From the NCBI GenBank assembly GCA_029776465.1, contig JAKOTC010000285.1, forward strand, positions 1 through 5,864: DNA of 5,864 nt, read 5' to 3'. Both the position numbers and the translations under genes were made by a program. Each line of letters begins with the position of its first letter. Positions within the stretch are counted from its first letter, which is position 1. Positions 1-5,333 of the stretch are shown piece after piece. A model generated the notes under the pieces. The model made no database searches and was not told where the DNA came from. It was given only the letters and a program-made list of their open reading frames with translations. This stretch comes from Bacillota bacterium (GTDB lineage Bacteria; Bacillota; Clostridia; Oscillospirales; JAKOTC01).

Positions 1-190
1 AATGCTCGGCGATAATCTTGGCCTGGGGGGTATAGTCCTCATCCCTTCCCTGGTCCCGAACCTCGTTGAGGCCCACGATCTCGCCGCCGCAATCCCGGAT
101 GACCTTGGCCATCAGGGCGAGGTCGATCCCGTTCTTTTCGGCATAGTTGTATCCGTGAAGAATATTGAATGTCATCAGTTTAACTTCCAC
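1..190 (-). CDS. Endonuclease/exonuclease/phosphatase (EEP) family metal hydrolase, N-terminal 63 residues
   Basis: Only the N-terminus is in the window; the gene continues past base 1. The protein opens with the EEP-family first strand and metal-site pattern: residues 5-13 (LMTFNILHG, with Asn9 the usual active-site Asn) and GLNEVR at 40-45, where Glu43 corresponds to the metal-binding Glu of the usual LQE motif. The family comprises Mg-dependent phosphoesterases acting on nucleic acids, sphingomyelin, inositol phosphates and other phosphodiesters, so the substrate is open. I chose the GTG at 188-190 because AGGAGG lies 7 nt upstream (198-203); an in-frame ATG five codons later has no comparable site. 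No signal peptide is visible, so it probably acts in the cytoplasm. It follows the TIM-barrel gene by 37 nt and looks like the fourth gene of the transporter operon. The family call is fairly firm; the function is not. Confidence 0.8.
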   Translation of the reverse strand, partial: MEVKLMTFNILHGYNYAEKNGIDLALMAKVIRDCGGEIVGLNEVRDQGRDEDYTPQAKIIAEH

Positions 191-227
191 AATGCTACCT
201 CCTGTGTTCATTCCCGGGCTCTTGCCA

Positions 228-1109
228 TCAGGAATTTCTTGATGCGGCTTCGATCTTCTGAACCAGATGCCGTCCGATATCGCAGAGGAATTTGGCGGCG
301 CCGGGCAGCAGCTCATCCGGGAAGGGGAGGAAGAAGTTATCCGCCTCAAAGGTGAAGTTGCCGTCATACTTGATATCCGCCAGGGCTTTGGTGATGGCAT
401 CCCAGTCCATCTGGCCGAAATAGGGAGCGGTGTGGGTGTCGTGGAAATTGTCATTGTCATGGACGTGGAGGGCTTTCAGCCGGTCATGACCCATGGTTCT
501 GATCATATCCGCCGCATTCTGCCCCACCATGCCGCAATGGCCCAGATCCAGGCAGGCGGTGAAATAGCGGCTGTCCAGACTGTCCAGATAATCGTTAAAG
601 GTCTCACCGGTGCTGCAGACATTGGCAAAGGGTCTTTGGGCGTCATTATCCCAGCCCCACATATTTTCCAGAGCCACTTTGATGTTATACTCTTTGGCAT
701 AGGGCTGAAGGCGGCCGTAAAAGTCCATGTTGAGCTGTTTGAGGTCGCTCTCGCTGAGCTGCTCCACATAAATGGGATGGACCACAATGACCTTCGAGCC
801 TGCAATGGAGGCTATCTCCATGGCTCTGAGGATTCTTTCAAAAACCTGCTTGTTGTAATCCTCCTGAGTATGGATATAGGAGGGAAATGGCGCATGCGCC
901 TGGTCAAAGCAAACCCCATAGCTTTCGGCAATCTGTTTGAGATTCTCAACATATTTTACATAGCCGCTCTGATTGAAGGGATGTTCGGGAATGGTAAGGC
1001 GGAAGAGGGATAAGTCCAAAGCGTCAAATCCGGCCTCGCACAAAAGCCTTACCGCTTGTTCATCCCCAAATTTTTTACCGAATAACTCGGTTTGTGTGGA
1101 TAATAGCAT
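228..1109 (-). CDS. Sugar phosphate isomerase/epimerase family protein (xylose isomerase-like TIM barrel)
   Basis: This 293-residue protein has the length and pattern of the AP-endonuclease-2/xylose-isomerase-like TIM barrel family, which contains metal-dependent isomerases, epimerases and dehydratases of sugars and related polyols. Candidate metal ligands fall in the usual order at barrel strand ends: Glu148 (ALENM), Asp188 (CLDLGH, with His191), His215/His217 (LHVHD) and Glu255 (FTFEAD). Other strand motifs are VVHPIY at 109-114 and DQAHAPF at 69-75. There is no signal peptide, so it is cytoplasmic. The ATG at 1107-1109 has GGAG (1119-1122) 9 nt upstream. The gene starts 21 nt after the phosphodiesterase stop, and the EEP-family gene follows 37 nt later, so co-transcription is likely. 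In this context it may isomerise or epimerise the sugar or polyol part of an imported phosphorylated compound; that is inference. Members of this family are often over-annotated, and a nuclease role is unlikely here but not excluded by sequence alone. Confidence 0.88.
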   Translation of the reverse strand: MLLSTQTELFGKKFGDEQAVRLLCEAGFDALDLSLFRLTIPEHPFNQSGYVKYVENLKQIAESYGVCFDQAHAPFPSYIHTQEDYNKQVFERILRAMEIASIAGSKVIVVHPIYVEQLSESDLKQLNMDFYGRLQPYAKEYNIKVALENMWGWDNDAQRPFANVCSTGETFNDYLDSLDSRYFTACLDLGHCGMVGQNAADMIRTMGHDRLKALHVHDNDNFHDTHTAPYFGQMDWDAITKALADIKYDGNFTFEADNFFLPFPDELLPGAAKFLCDIGRHLVQKIEAASRNS

Positions 1110-1130
1110 AAAAGCCCGCTCCGTTTCTGT

Positions 1131-1898
1131 TTAAATCAAACTCTTGCCTTCCCACTCGGAAGGTTTCTGAAGTCCCATCAAATCAATAATCGTGGGCGCG
1201 ATATCCAGAATGCTGGCATCGGTCAGCTGGCGTCCCGCCTCAAATCTGGGTCCGTGGAGGAAGATGGGGATTGTCATATCCTCCGGCATCTCCGTGCCGT
1301 GGATCCGGTCGTGGCCGCCGTGGTCGGCGGTGACAATCACATTGTATTCCTCTTTCACCGCATTGAAAATCCGCTGGATATTGGCCGAGGCCTTTCCCAC
1401 CATATCAAGGTATTGCTCGGTCATCCAGCCGTACTTGTGGCCATACACATCGGTCTGGCCGAGATATAAAAAGACGAAATCCGGTTTGACATCGGCGATA
1501 AATTCCATGGCCTTGTCGGTGACCCTCTTGTCGGTATCCTCCGCAACATAGGCGTTAAGGTAATAGCTGCAGACCAGGTGCCCCGGGCTGGAGAGATCCC
1601 GAAGCTGCTCCCAGTTGGTGAAGAAGGCGGCTTTCTTGCCGGCTTTGCTCACCACGTCCGCGATGCCGTCAATGGGCCGAACGGGGGGCATCCACAGGTT
1701 GGTGGTGATGCCGTGGCGCTCGGGCAGCACGCTGAAAAAGAGGGAGGAGTGGCAGGGCAGCGTGACCGAGGGCATAATGGTGCGGGCGTTCAGGGTATGG
1801 GTGGTTTCTTTCATCAGAGAGGGCAGAAAGGGATTTCCGCATTGGGCGATTGCATCGGGACGCATTCCGTCCACAAGAATCAATAAGACCTTTTCCAT
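1131..1898 (-). CDS. Alkaline phosphatase superfamily phosphodiesterase / nucleotide pyrophosphatase-like enzyme
   Basis: The 255-residue protein matches the type I phosphodiesterase/nucleotide pyrophosphatase branch of the alkaline phosphatase superfamily, two-zinc enzymes that hydrolyse phosphodiesters or pyrophosphates. Visible active-site motifs: Asp10 in LILVDGMRPD; likely nucleophile Thr46 in MPSVTLPCHSSL; Asp150 and His154 in GQTDVYGH; Asp192-His193 in VTADHGGH; His200 in IHGTEMP. The set of ligands looks complete, so the enzyme should be active. There is no signal peptide, unlike many secreted relatives, which fits hydrolysis of a substrate after import. The frame stays open to a GTG at 1965-1967 (278 residues), but that start lacks a ribosome binding site and would place a perfect palindrome in the coding region. 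The ATG at 1896-1898 directly precedes the conserved first strand and has AAAGGA (1912-1917) upstream, at a long 13-nt spacing. It lies 82 nt after the transporter gene and 21 nt before the TIM-barrel gene. Confidence 0.87.
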   Translation of the reverse strand: MEKVLLILVDGMRPDAIAQCGNPFLPSLMKETTHTLNARTIMPSVTLPCHSSLFFSVLPERHGITTNLWMPPVRPIDGIADVVSKAGKKAAFFTNWEQLRDLSSPGHLVCSYYLNAYVAEDTDKRVTDKAMEFIADVKPDFVFLYLGQTDVYGHKYGWMTEQYLDMVGKASANIQRIFNAVKEEYNVIVTADHGGHDRIHGTEMPEDMTIPIFLHGPRFEAGRQLTDASILDIAPTIIDLMGLQKPSEWEGKSLI

Positions 1899-1934
1899 GC
1901 TGTAATTCAGATCCTTTCGGGTTTTATATCTTAC

Positions 1935-1957
1935 ATGCGAATCGGGCCGATTCGCAT
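1935..1957. repeat. Perfect 23-bp palindrome in the transporter-phosphodiesterase gap
   Basis: Arms ATGCGAATCGG (1935-1945) and CCGATTCGCAT (1947-1957) are exact inverted copies around one central base. The site sits inside the 82-nt gap between the transporter stop (1981) and the phosphodiesterase ATG (1898). No run of T follows it on the minus strand, so it is not a standard intrinsic terminator. An almost uninterrupted symmetric 23-mer looks like a dimeric regulator's operator; an mRNA hairpin with a 5-nt loop that stabilises or processes the transcript is the alternative. I saw no second copy in the window. Confidence 0.6.
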
Positions 1958-1980
1958 CGGAGATCACGGTTTACTGCGGA

Positions 1981-3237
1981 CTAACGGATAAATTTCTTCC
2001 ACCGTTTGATGACAAAGAGGAAGATGAGGACGCCCACAAGGGTCAGGCTGATCCAGAACAAAACGGTTTTGTTCCAGCCGAACCTCTCGGATAAAAAGCC
2101 AAAGCCGTAAGTGGAGAGGGCGCAACCCATATAGGTCACCGAATTCATCAGACCGGTGGCGGTGGCGGTTTTCTTATAGGGGGCAAAGCGGACGGGAATC
2201 AGGGTGACCATGACATAGTTGAAGGCGTGCATGATCAGGGTAATCAGGGCCAGCATCACCACGCTGATGATAACAGGGGCTTTTCCGATAAACAGCAGAA
2301 CGGAAAAGACCGGGATGCAGGCCACCAGGCAGGCAATGGCCGAATAGGTCTCGTTTTGCTTGAGCTGTCTTTTATAAAAATAGGAGAGAATATAAGGGCC
2401 GAAAAAGCTGAAGACCGGCAGCAGCATGGAGAGGAAGACCGAAAAGGAGGGAGAGGTGTTATAGGATTCGCTGATCATGGTGGGCACCCAAACCGAGACA
2501 CCCTCCTTGAGCATACCGTGAATCAGGGTGCCGGCCAGCATAATGACGGCGCCGGACGCCATCAGCAACGGGAAAAACTTCGCGTTGCGGGGGTCCTGAT
2601 CGGCACTTTGGGCATTTTGCAGGGCGGGCTTTTCCTCCGGCTGCTCCTCCACCAGATGGTGGGGAATCCGGATTGTCAGCGCAAGCCAGACGGCCGCCAC
2701 CAGGAAGAGCAGGATGCCGCTGATCCGGTAGACGACGGCCCAAATGGAGTTGCGAAGCACCAGCATGGAGATGAAATAGGCCAGCAGGGTGCCCGCGGGG
2801 GTGGAGGTTGCGATATAAAGACAGGCTTTAAACCGAAGCTCGGGCTGAAGCTTGGTGGAGAGAATGGACAGAAGGGGGGACCAGAGCATGGACTGGAAAA
2901 CGCCGTTAAAGCCCCAGATCACAATCATCACCCGATAGCTGTGGCAGAAGCTCATGGCCAGGTTGGAAACCGCGGCCAGCGCCAAACCGGTGGTGATCAT
3001 CTTAAACTGGGAAACCCGGTCGCCGATCATCCCGTTGATAAACTGCCCGAAGCCATAACAGAAAAAGAAAGCCGTTCCGATCAGTCCGGCTTGTGACTTC
3101 GTGATCCCGATATCCTGAATTAAACTGGTCAGGGTTGCTGAGTAATTGATTCTGCCGATGTAGGAAACTGTATATGCCAGCCAACAAAAAAGAAAGACCC
3201 GCTGGCTCATTTTGACACTGCCGATAATCTTATACAC
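1981..3237 (-). CDS. MFS transporter, organophosphate:phosphate antiporter (GlpT/UhpT-like) family
   Basis: This 418-residue integral membrane protein has about 12 hydrophobic segments (roughly 12-30, 48-70, 78-98, 103-125, 136-160, 166-187, 226-250, 264-286, 298-317, 321-345, 358-381, 391-411) and a charged central cytoplasmic loop at 190-222, the normal MFS layout. Family features are YTVSYIGRINYS in TM1, GFGQFINGMIGDR after TM2 (motif A, GDR at 72-74), and WGFNGVFQSMLWSP in TM4. By eye these match the OPA family, which exchanges sugar or glycerol phosphates for phosphate. Arg29 aligns with GlpT Arg45; the TM7 position of GlpT Arg269 appears to be Lys244 (MLKEGVSVWVPT). The GTG at 3235-3237 is chosen because AGGAG (3247-3251) lies 9 nt upstream; the ATG nine codons in has no such site. 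It is the first gene after the promoter at 3441-3469, followed by three cytoplasmic enzymes that probably process what it imports. Substrate unknown. Confidence 0.88.
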   Translation of the reverse strand: MYKIIGSVKMSQRVFLFCWLAYTVSYIGRINYSATLTSLIQDIGITKSQAGLIGTAFFFCYGFGQFINGMIGDRVSQFKMITTGLALAAVSNLAMSFCHSYRVMIVIWGFNGVFQSMLWSPLLSILSTKLQPELRFKACLYIATSTPAGTLLAYFISMLVLRNSIWAVVYRISGILLFLVAAVWLALTIRIPHHLVEEQPEEKPALQNAQSADQDPRNAKFFPLLMASGAVIMLAGTLIHGMLKEGVSVWVPTMISESYNTSPSFSVFLSMLLPVFSFFGPYILSYFYKRQLKQNETYSAIACLVACIPVFSVLLFIGKAPVIISVVMLALITLIMHAFNYVMVTLIPVRFAPYKKTATATGLMNSVTYMGCALSTYGFGFLSERFGWNKTVLFWISLTLVGVLIFLFVIKRWKKFIR

Positions 3238-3434
3238 GGTGCTTTTCTCCTAACAAAAAATGTCTAACGGTTCGTTGCCGGAATCATCGGCGAAAAAAGG
3301 CCAGGTGATATCTCCACATGGATCAGCGGAATTTATCAAAAACCGACGGATGGAAGCTCACATACCCCCACAGCTCTGCTGTGAAATTCCGCCCACAGTT
3401 TACATAAATCCACATCTATGTACAATAAGCAACA
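3238..3434 (-). promoter_or_regulatory. Long 5' leader of the transporter operon with base-pairing potential
   Basis: About 197 nt separate the predicted transcription start (near 3434) from the transporter GTG, far more than a ribosome binding site needs. GCGGAATTT (3326-3334) and AAATTCCGC (3384-3392) can pair as a 9-bp long-range stem enclosing a 6-bp hairpin with a 3-nt loop (3369-3383, CACAGC/GCTGTG on the minus strand). Nearer the gene, a short GCCG/CGGC hairpin and two runs of six T occur on the minus strand, the last just before AGGAG. I recognise no known riboswitch class, and no clear terminator or peptide leader was assigned. A cis-regulatory role is inference. Confidence 0.4.
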
Positions 3435-3446
3435 TCGTTTATTGTA
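3401..3446. promoter_or_regulatory. Two adjacent inverted repeats of equal geometry over the promoter -10 and start site (candidate operators)
   Basis: The first repeat is TACAATAA (3421-3428), 10 bases, TTATTGTA (3439-3446); its promoter-proximal arm contains the -10 hexamer itself. The second is TACATA (3401-3406), 10 bases, TATGTA (3417-3422). Both have the same 10-base spacer, similar TACA/TGTA arms, and centres 22 bp apart, about two helical turns. This geometry suggests two regulator dimers binding side by side on one DNA face, with occupancy blocking polymerase. No regulator gene lies in the window, so the protein cannot be named. Confidence 0.5.
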
Positions 3447-3469
3447 GCAGAGTGAATCCCAAATGTCAA
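3441..3469 (-). promoter_or_regulatory. Sigma-A-type promoter of the transporter operon
   Basis: On the minus strand TTGACA (3464-3469, a perfect -35) is separated by exactly 17 bases from TACAAT (3441-3446, five of six -10 bases). The start of transcription is expected near 3434. It points at the transporter gene, with no other gene start in between, and is the best promoter-like match I found in the window. Confidence 0.82.
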
Positions 3470-3817
3470 TAAAAAGGAGAACCTGCCGATCTTCTCTTTG
3501 GGCTGCCGCAGCCCCTTTCCCTCTTGCTTTTGAGCAGGATCGCAAAGGGGTTTTATCCGATTGCCGTCCTCATTTTTTGTTACATATTGCAATTATAAAC
3601 CCTTTCCTTACCTGGGTGTATAGACTTGCATCAATATCTTATGAAAGGCTGTGTAGATATGGAACAAAGATCCCGCCGAAACCAGCCAAAACCCTTCAGA
3701 CCTTTGAACTGGGCCTGGATCACTCCCCTTATACCGTCATGTTCACTTCCAAGCCCCAAAAAAGCAGGCACTGGTGGGTAAAATGGCTGCTGGCAACGGC
3801 CTGGCGGCAGTCGGCTT
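3470..3817. other. Stretch without a recognisable gene
   Basis: I find no convincing gene here. Open frames exist on both strands (plus 3463-3840, minus 3631-3885), but they lack good ribosome binding sites, overlap each other and show no protein-like pattern. The visible structure is a GC-rich inverted repeat (3500-3514, GGGCTGC/GCAGCCC around one base) and the plus-strand terminator-like hairpin at 3512-3554. The right two thirds might be a dispersed non-coding repeat or further gene remnant, but nothing in this window duplicates it. Confidence 0.55.
3512..3554 (+). terminator. Terminator-like hairpin, plus-strand direction
   Basis: CCCCTTT (3512-3518) pairs with AAAGGGG (3544-3550), followed at once by TTTT. 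The interior holds a second hairpin (3522-3539) with a TCTTGCT/AGCAGGA stem including one G-U pair and a 4-nt loop. The T run follows only on the plus strand. No plus-strand gene is present upstream to terminate, so this may be a relic, may stop antisense transcription, or may be chance. Confidence 0.35.
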
Positions 3818-4067
3818 TTAAGGGGGGGCTCCGCTCTTGACAGAAAGCTTATAGAGGTTTTGACTGTCTTTCTCCCCCGAAACATAGTAAATCCAGTCTC
3901 CGGAGAGGTTAAGGGAGCTGACGCTTCCTTCCGCCAGCTTCAGGCTTTCCGGGTGTCAAGGTTGACTTTGTATAACTCCTTTCACCGCCGGGGCTGTCGG
4001 CCAGATAGACCCATCCCTTGCTGTAGGCGGCAAAGCTTTGAAAGGCCGGATTGGAGAGCTGTTTCCC
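3818..4067 (-). pseudogene. Decayed fragment of a DUF5050-like beta-repeat protein
   Basis: Three minus-strand frames together give one plausible protein. Frame one (4067 to about 3980) reads GKQLSNPAFQSFAAYSKGWV then YLADSPGGER. Frame two (about 3975-3945) reads LYKVNLDTRK. Frame three (about 3949-3830) reads ESLKLAEGSVSSLNLSGDWI, then YYVSGEKDSQNLYKLSVKSG, followed by a short run to a TAA at 3818-3820. Repeats of the type GDWIYY...LYK are typical of DUF5050/beta-propeller-like secreted proteins of Clostridia. At least two frameshifts (near 3978 and near 3947) and missing N- and C-terminal parts make it non-functional, unless these are sequencing errors. A run of seven C in minus-strand sense occurs just before the stop. 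There is no start codon with a ribosome binding site. The family call is from memory of the repeat pattern. Confidence 0.6.
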
Positions 4068-4138
4068 CGGGGATAAAAAGGATGAAAGAGGACGGAAGCG
4101 AATTAACGGTGATTTGGGAATAACCATCCATAAACAAG

Positions 4139-4170
4139 ATCCCCCTGCTCTTTTAAAAAGGCAGGGGGAT
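4139..4170 (-). terminator. Intrinsic terminator after potD
   Basis: A perfect 10-bp stem (4139-4148 with 4161-4170, ATCCCCCTGC and its complement) encloses a 12-nt loop whose CTTT/AAAG can extend the helix. It begins 17 nt past the potD TAA. The minus-strand tail after the stem is T-rich (CTTGTTTAT), though not a pure T run. It could work weakly in the plus direction too (TTGGTTAT follows). Confidence 0.75.
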
Positions 4171-4187
4171 TTGGTTATAAAAGCTGT

Positions 4188-5231
4188 TTAATGGGTGCCC
4201 ACCGCTGTCCAGATGTCGTTATACAGGGAGAGGGTGGAACCGAGATCGGTGTATACCTCGCACTTGCTGAGATACTCTTCGGGGGGATAGATGTTGGGGT
4301 CGTTCTTCACCTCGTCAGGAAGCAGGTTGAAGGCTTCCTTCTGGGGGGTGTTATATTGGATATACTCAGCGTTGACCAGAGCGATGTCGGTGCGGCACAT
4401 AAAGTTGATAAACTGCTCGGCCTCGGTTTTGTTCTTGGAGGTTTTCAAAACGCACATATTGTCAAACCAGAGGTTGGAGCCCTCCTTGGGCAGAGCGAAA
4501 GCCAGGTTCTCATTATCCTCCATGGCGAAGTAGGCATCTCCCGAGTACATGACTGCCAGCACGCCCTCTTCGTTGATCATGGAGTCTTTGATGTCATCGC
4601 TGCCATAGGCGCGAACCAGGGGTTTCTGCTCAATCAGCTTCGCCTTGGCGGCCTCCAGCTGGGCGGCGTCGGTGCTGTTCATGGAATAGCCCTGAAGCTT
4701 CAAGGCGATGCCCACCGAGTCGCGGACGCTGTCCCACATAAAGATCTTCTGGCTGTACTTGGAATCCCACAAAACGGACCAGCTGTCCACCGTATCGGTC
4801 ACATACTTCTTATTGTAGGTAATGCCGAGGGTGCCCCACATATAGGGAACCGAGTATTTGTTGCCGGGGTCAAAGGCCAGATCTTTATAATTGTCGTCAA
4901 TCAGGCTGAAATTGGGGATGTTATTGTAATCCAGCTCGGCCAGCATGCCTTCGCTGATCATTTTTTCAATCATGTAGTCGGAGGGAATCACCACATCATA
5001 GCTGTCCTCTCCCATGGCCTTGATTTTGGTGTACATGTCCTCGTTCTGGACATAGGTGTCATAAATCACCTTGATGCCGGTTTCCTTTTCAAACTTCTCA
5101 ATGGTGTCTTCAGCGATGTAGTCGTTCCAGTTGTAAACCTTCAACACCTTTTTGTTCTCCGTTGAACCGCATCCGGTCAACAGGGACAGGGACATCACCC
5201 CGGCCATAGCGACAGCAAAAAATTTTTTCAT
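4188..5231 (-). CDS. potD: Spermidine/putrescine ABC transporter substrate-binding lipoprotein PotD
   Basis: This 347-residue protein is close to the usual PotD length. Residues 1-21 form a lipoprotein signal peptide: two Lys, a hydrophobic core, and lipobox LLTGC with Cys21 as the lipidated residue, so it is anchored outside the membrane and hands polyamines to the PotBC permease. Periplasmic-binding-protein fold motifs are VYNWNDYI (32-39), VVIPSDYMIEKM (80-91), VPYMWGTLGITYN (128-140) and SNLWFDNMCV (252-261). Against E. coli PotD by eye, Trp35, Tyr38, Ser84, Tyr86, Trp255 and Asp257 keep polyamine-binding positions. The acidic pair in the middle appears as Asp167/Asp171, and E. coli Trp229 appears to be Tyr229 (VMYSGDAY), so relative preference for spermidine or putrescine cannot be told. 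AAAGGA lies 8 nt before the ATG. It is last in the operon, 81 nt after the micro-ORF, with a terminator just downstream. Confidence 0.95.
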   Translation of the reverse strand: MKKFFAVAMAGVMSLSLLTGCGSTENKKVLKVYNWNDYIAEDTIEKFEKETGIKVIYDTYVQNEDMYTKIKAMGEDSYDVVIPSDYMIEKMISEGMLAELDYNNIPNFSLIDDNYKDLAFDPGNKYSVPYMWGTLGITYNKKYVTDTVDSWSVLWDSKYSQKIFMWDSVRDSVGIALKLQGYSMNSTDAAQLEAAKAKLIEQKPLVRAYGSDDIKDSMINEEGVLAVMYSGDAYFAMEDNENLAFALPKEGSNLWFDNMCVLKTSKNKTEAEQFINFMCRTDIALVNAEYIQYNTPQKEAFNLLPDEVKNDPNIYPPEEYLSKCEVYTDLGSTLSLYNDIWTAVGTH

Positions 5232-5266
5232 TTCTCATTTCCTTTCATTATATTCTACCGGCGGGA

Positions 5267-5333
5267 ATCGGAAAAACCCTCCGATCGCCCGGGGCCGGCG
5301 ATCCACAGATTATTATCGGCTTTTTCGGCCGAT
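5267..5333 (-). other. Hairpin cluster between the micro-ORF and potD
   Basis: Three short hairpins are packed here: ATCGGC/GCCGAT (5315-5333, 7-nt loop, overlapping the end of the micro-ORF), GATCGCC/GGCGATC (5283-5303, 7-nt loop) and ATCGGA/TCCGAT (5267-5285, 7-nt loop). The last two share bases 5283-5285, so they compete. None is followed directly by a T run suitable for termination. Intercistronic hairpins upstream of a binding-protein gene often protect the 3' mRNA part, giving more binding protein than permease; that role is inferred. Confidence 0.5.

Noticed and set aside
267..1013. Long plus-strand open frame of 248 codons, and similar plus-strand frames at 2227-3096 and 4191-5165
   Set aside because: They are antisense to strongly supported genes, have no ribosome binding sites, and show the biased composition of reversed coding sequence in GC-rich codons.
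1899..1967. N-terminal extension of the phosphodiesterase from a GTG at 1965-1967
   Set aside because: No ribosome binding site precedes that GTG, the added 23 residues show no family pattern, and they would run through the 23-bp palindrome. The ATG at 1896-1898 has AAAGGA upstream and starts at the conserved first strand.
3387..3406. Catabolite control (cre-like) site in the leader, TGTAAACTG on the minus strand
   Set aside because: Only the first half fits; the central CG and the second half-site do not match the consensus.
3592..3620. Second minus-strand promoter, with TATAAT at 3592-3597
   Set aside because: At 16-18 bases upstream there is no TTGACA-like hexamer, and a far better promoter lies downstream at 3441-3469.
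3463..3840. 125-codon plus-strand frame and an opposing 84-codon minus-strand frame (3631-3885)
   Set aside because: They overlap on opposite strands. The plus frame begins in the promoter -35 region, the minus frame cuts across the DUF5050-like remnant in the wrong frame, and neither has recognisable motifs.
5247..5275. Separate promoter for potD, with perfect TATAAT at 5247-5252
   Set aside because: The -35 position is poor (TTTTCC), and transcription would begin inside the potD ribosome binding site, leaving it non-functional.
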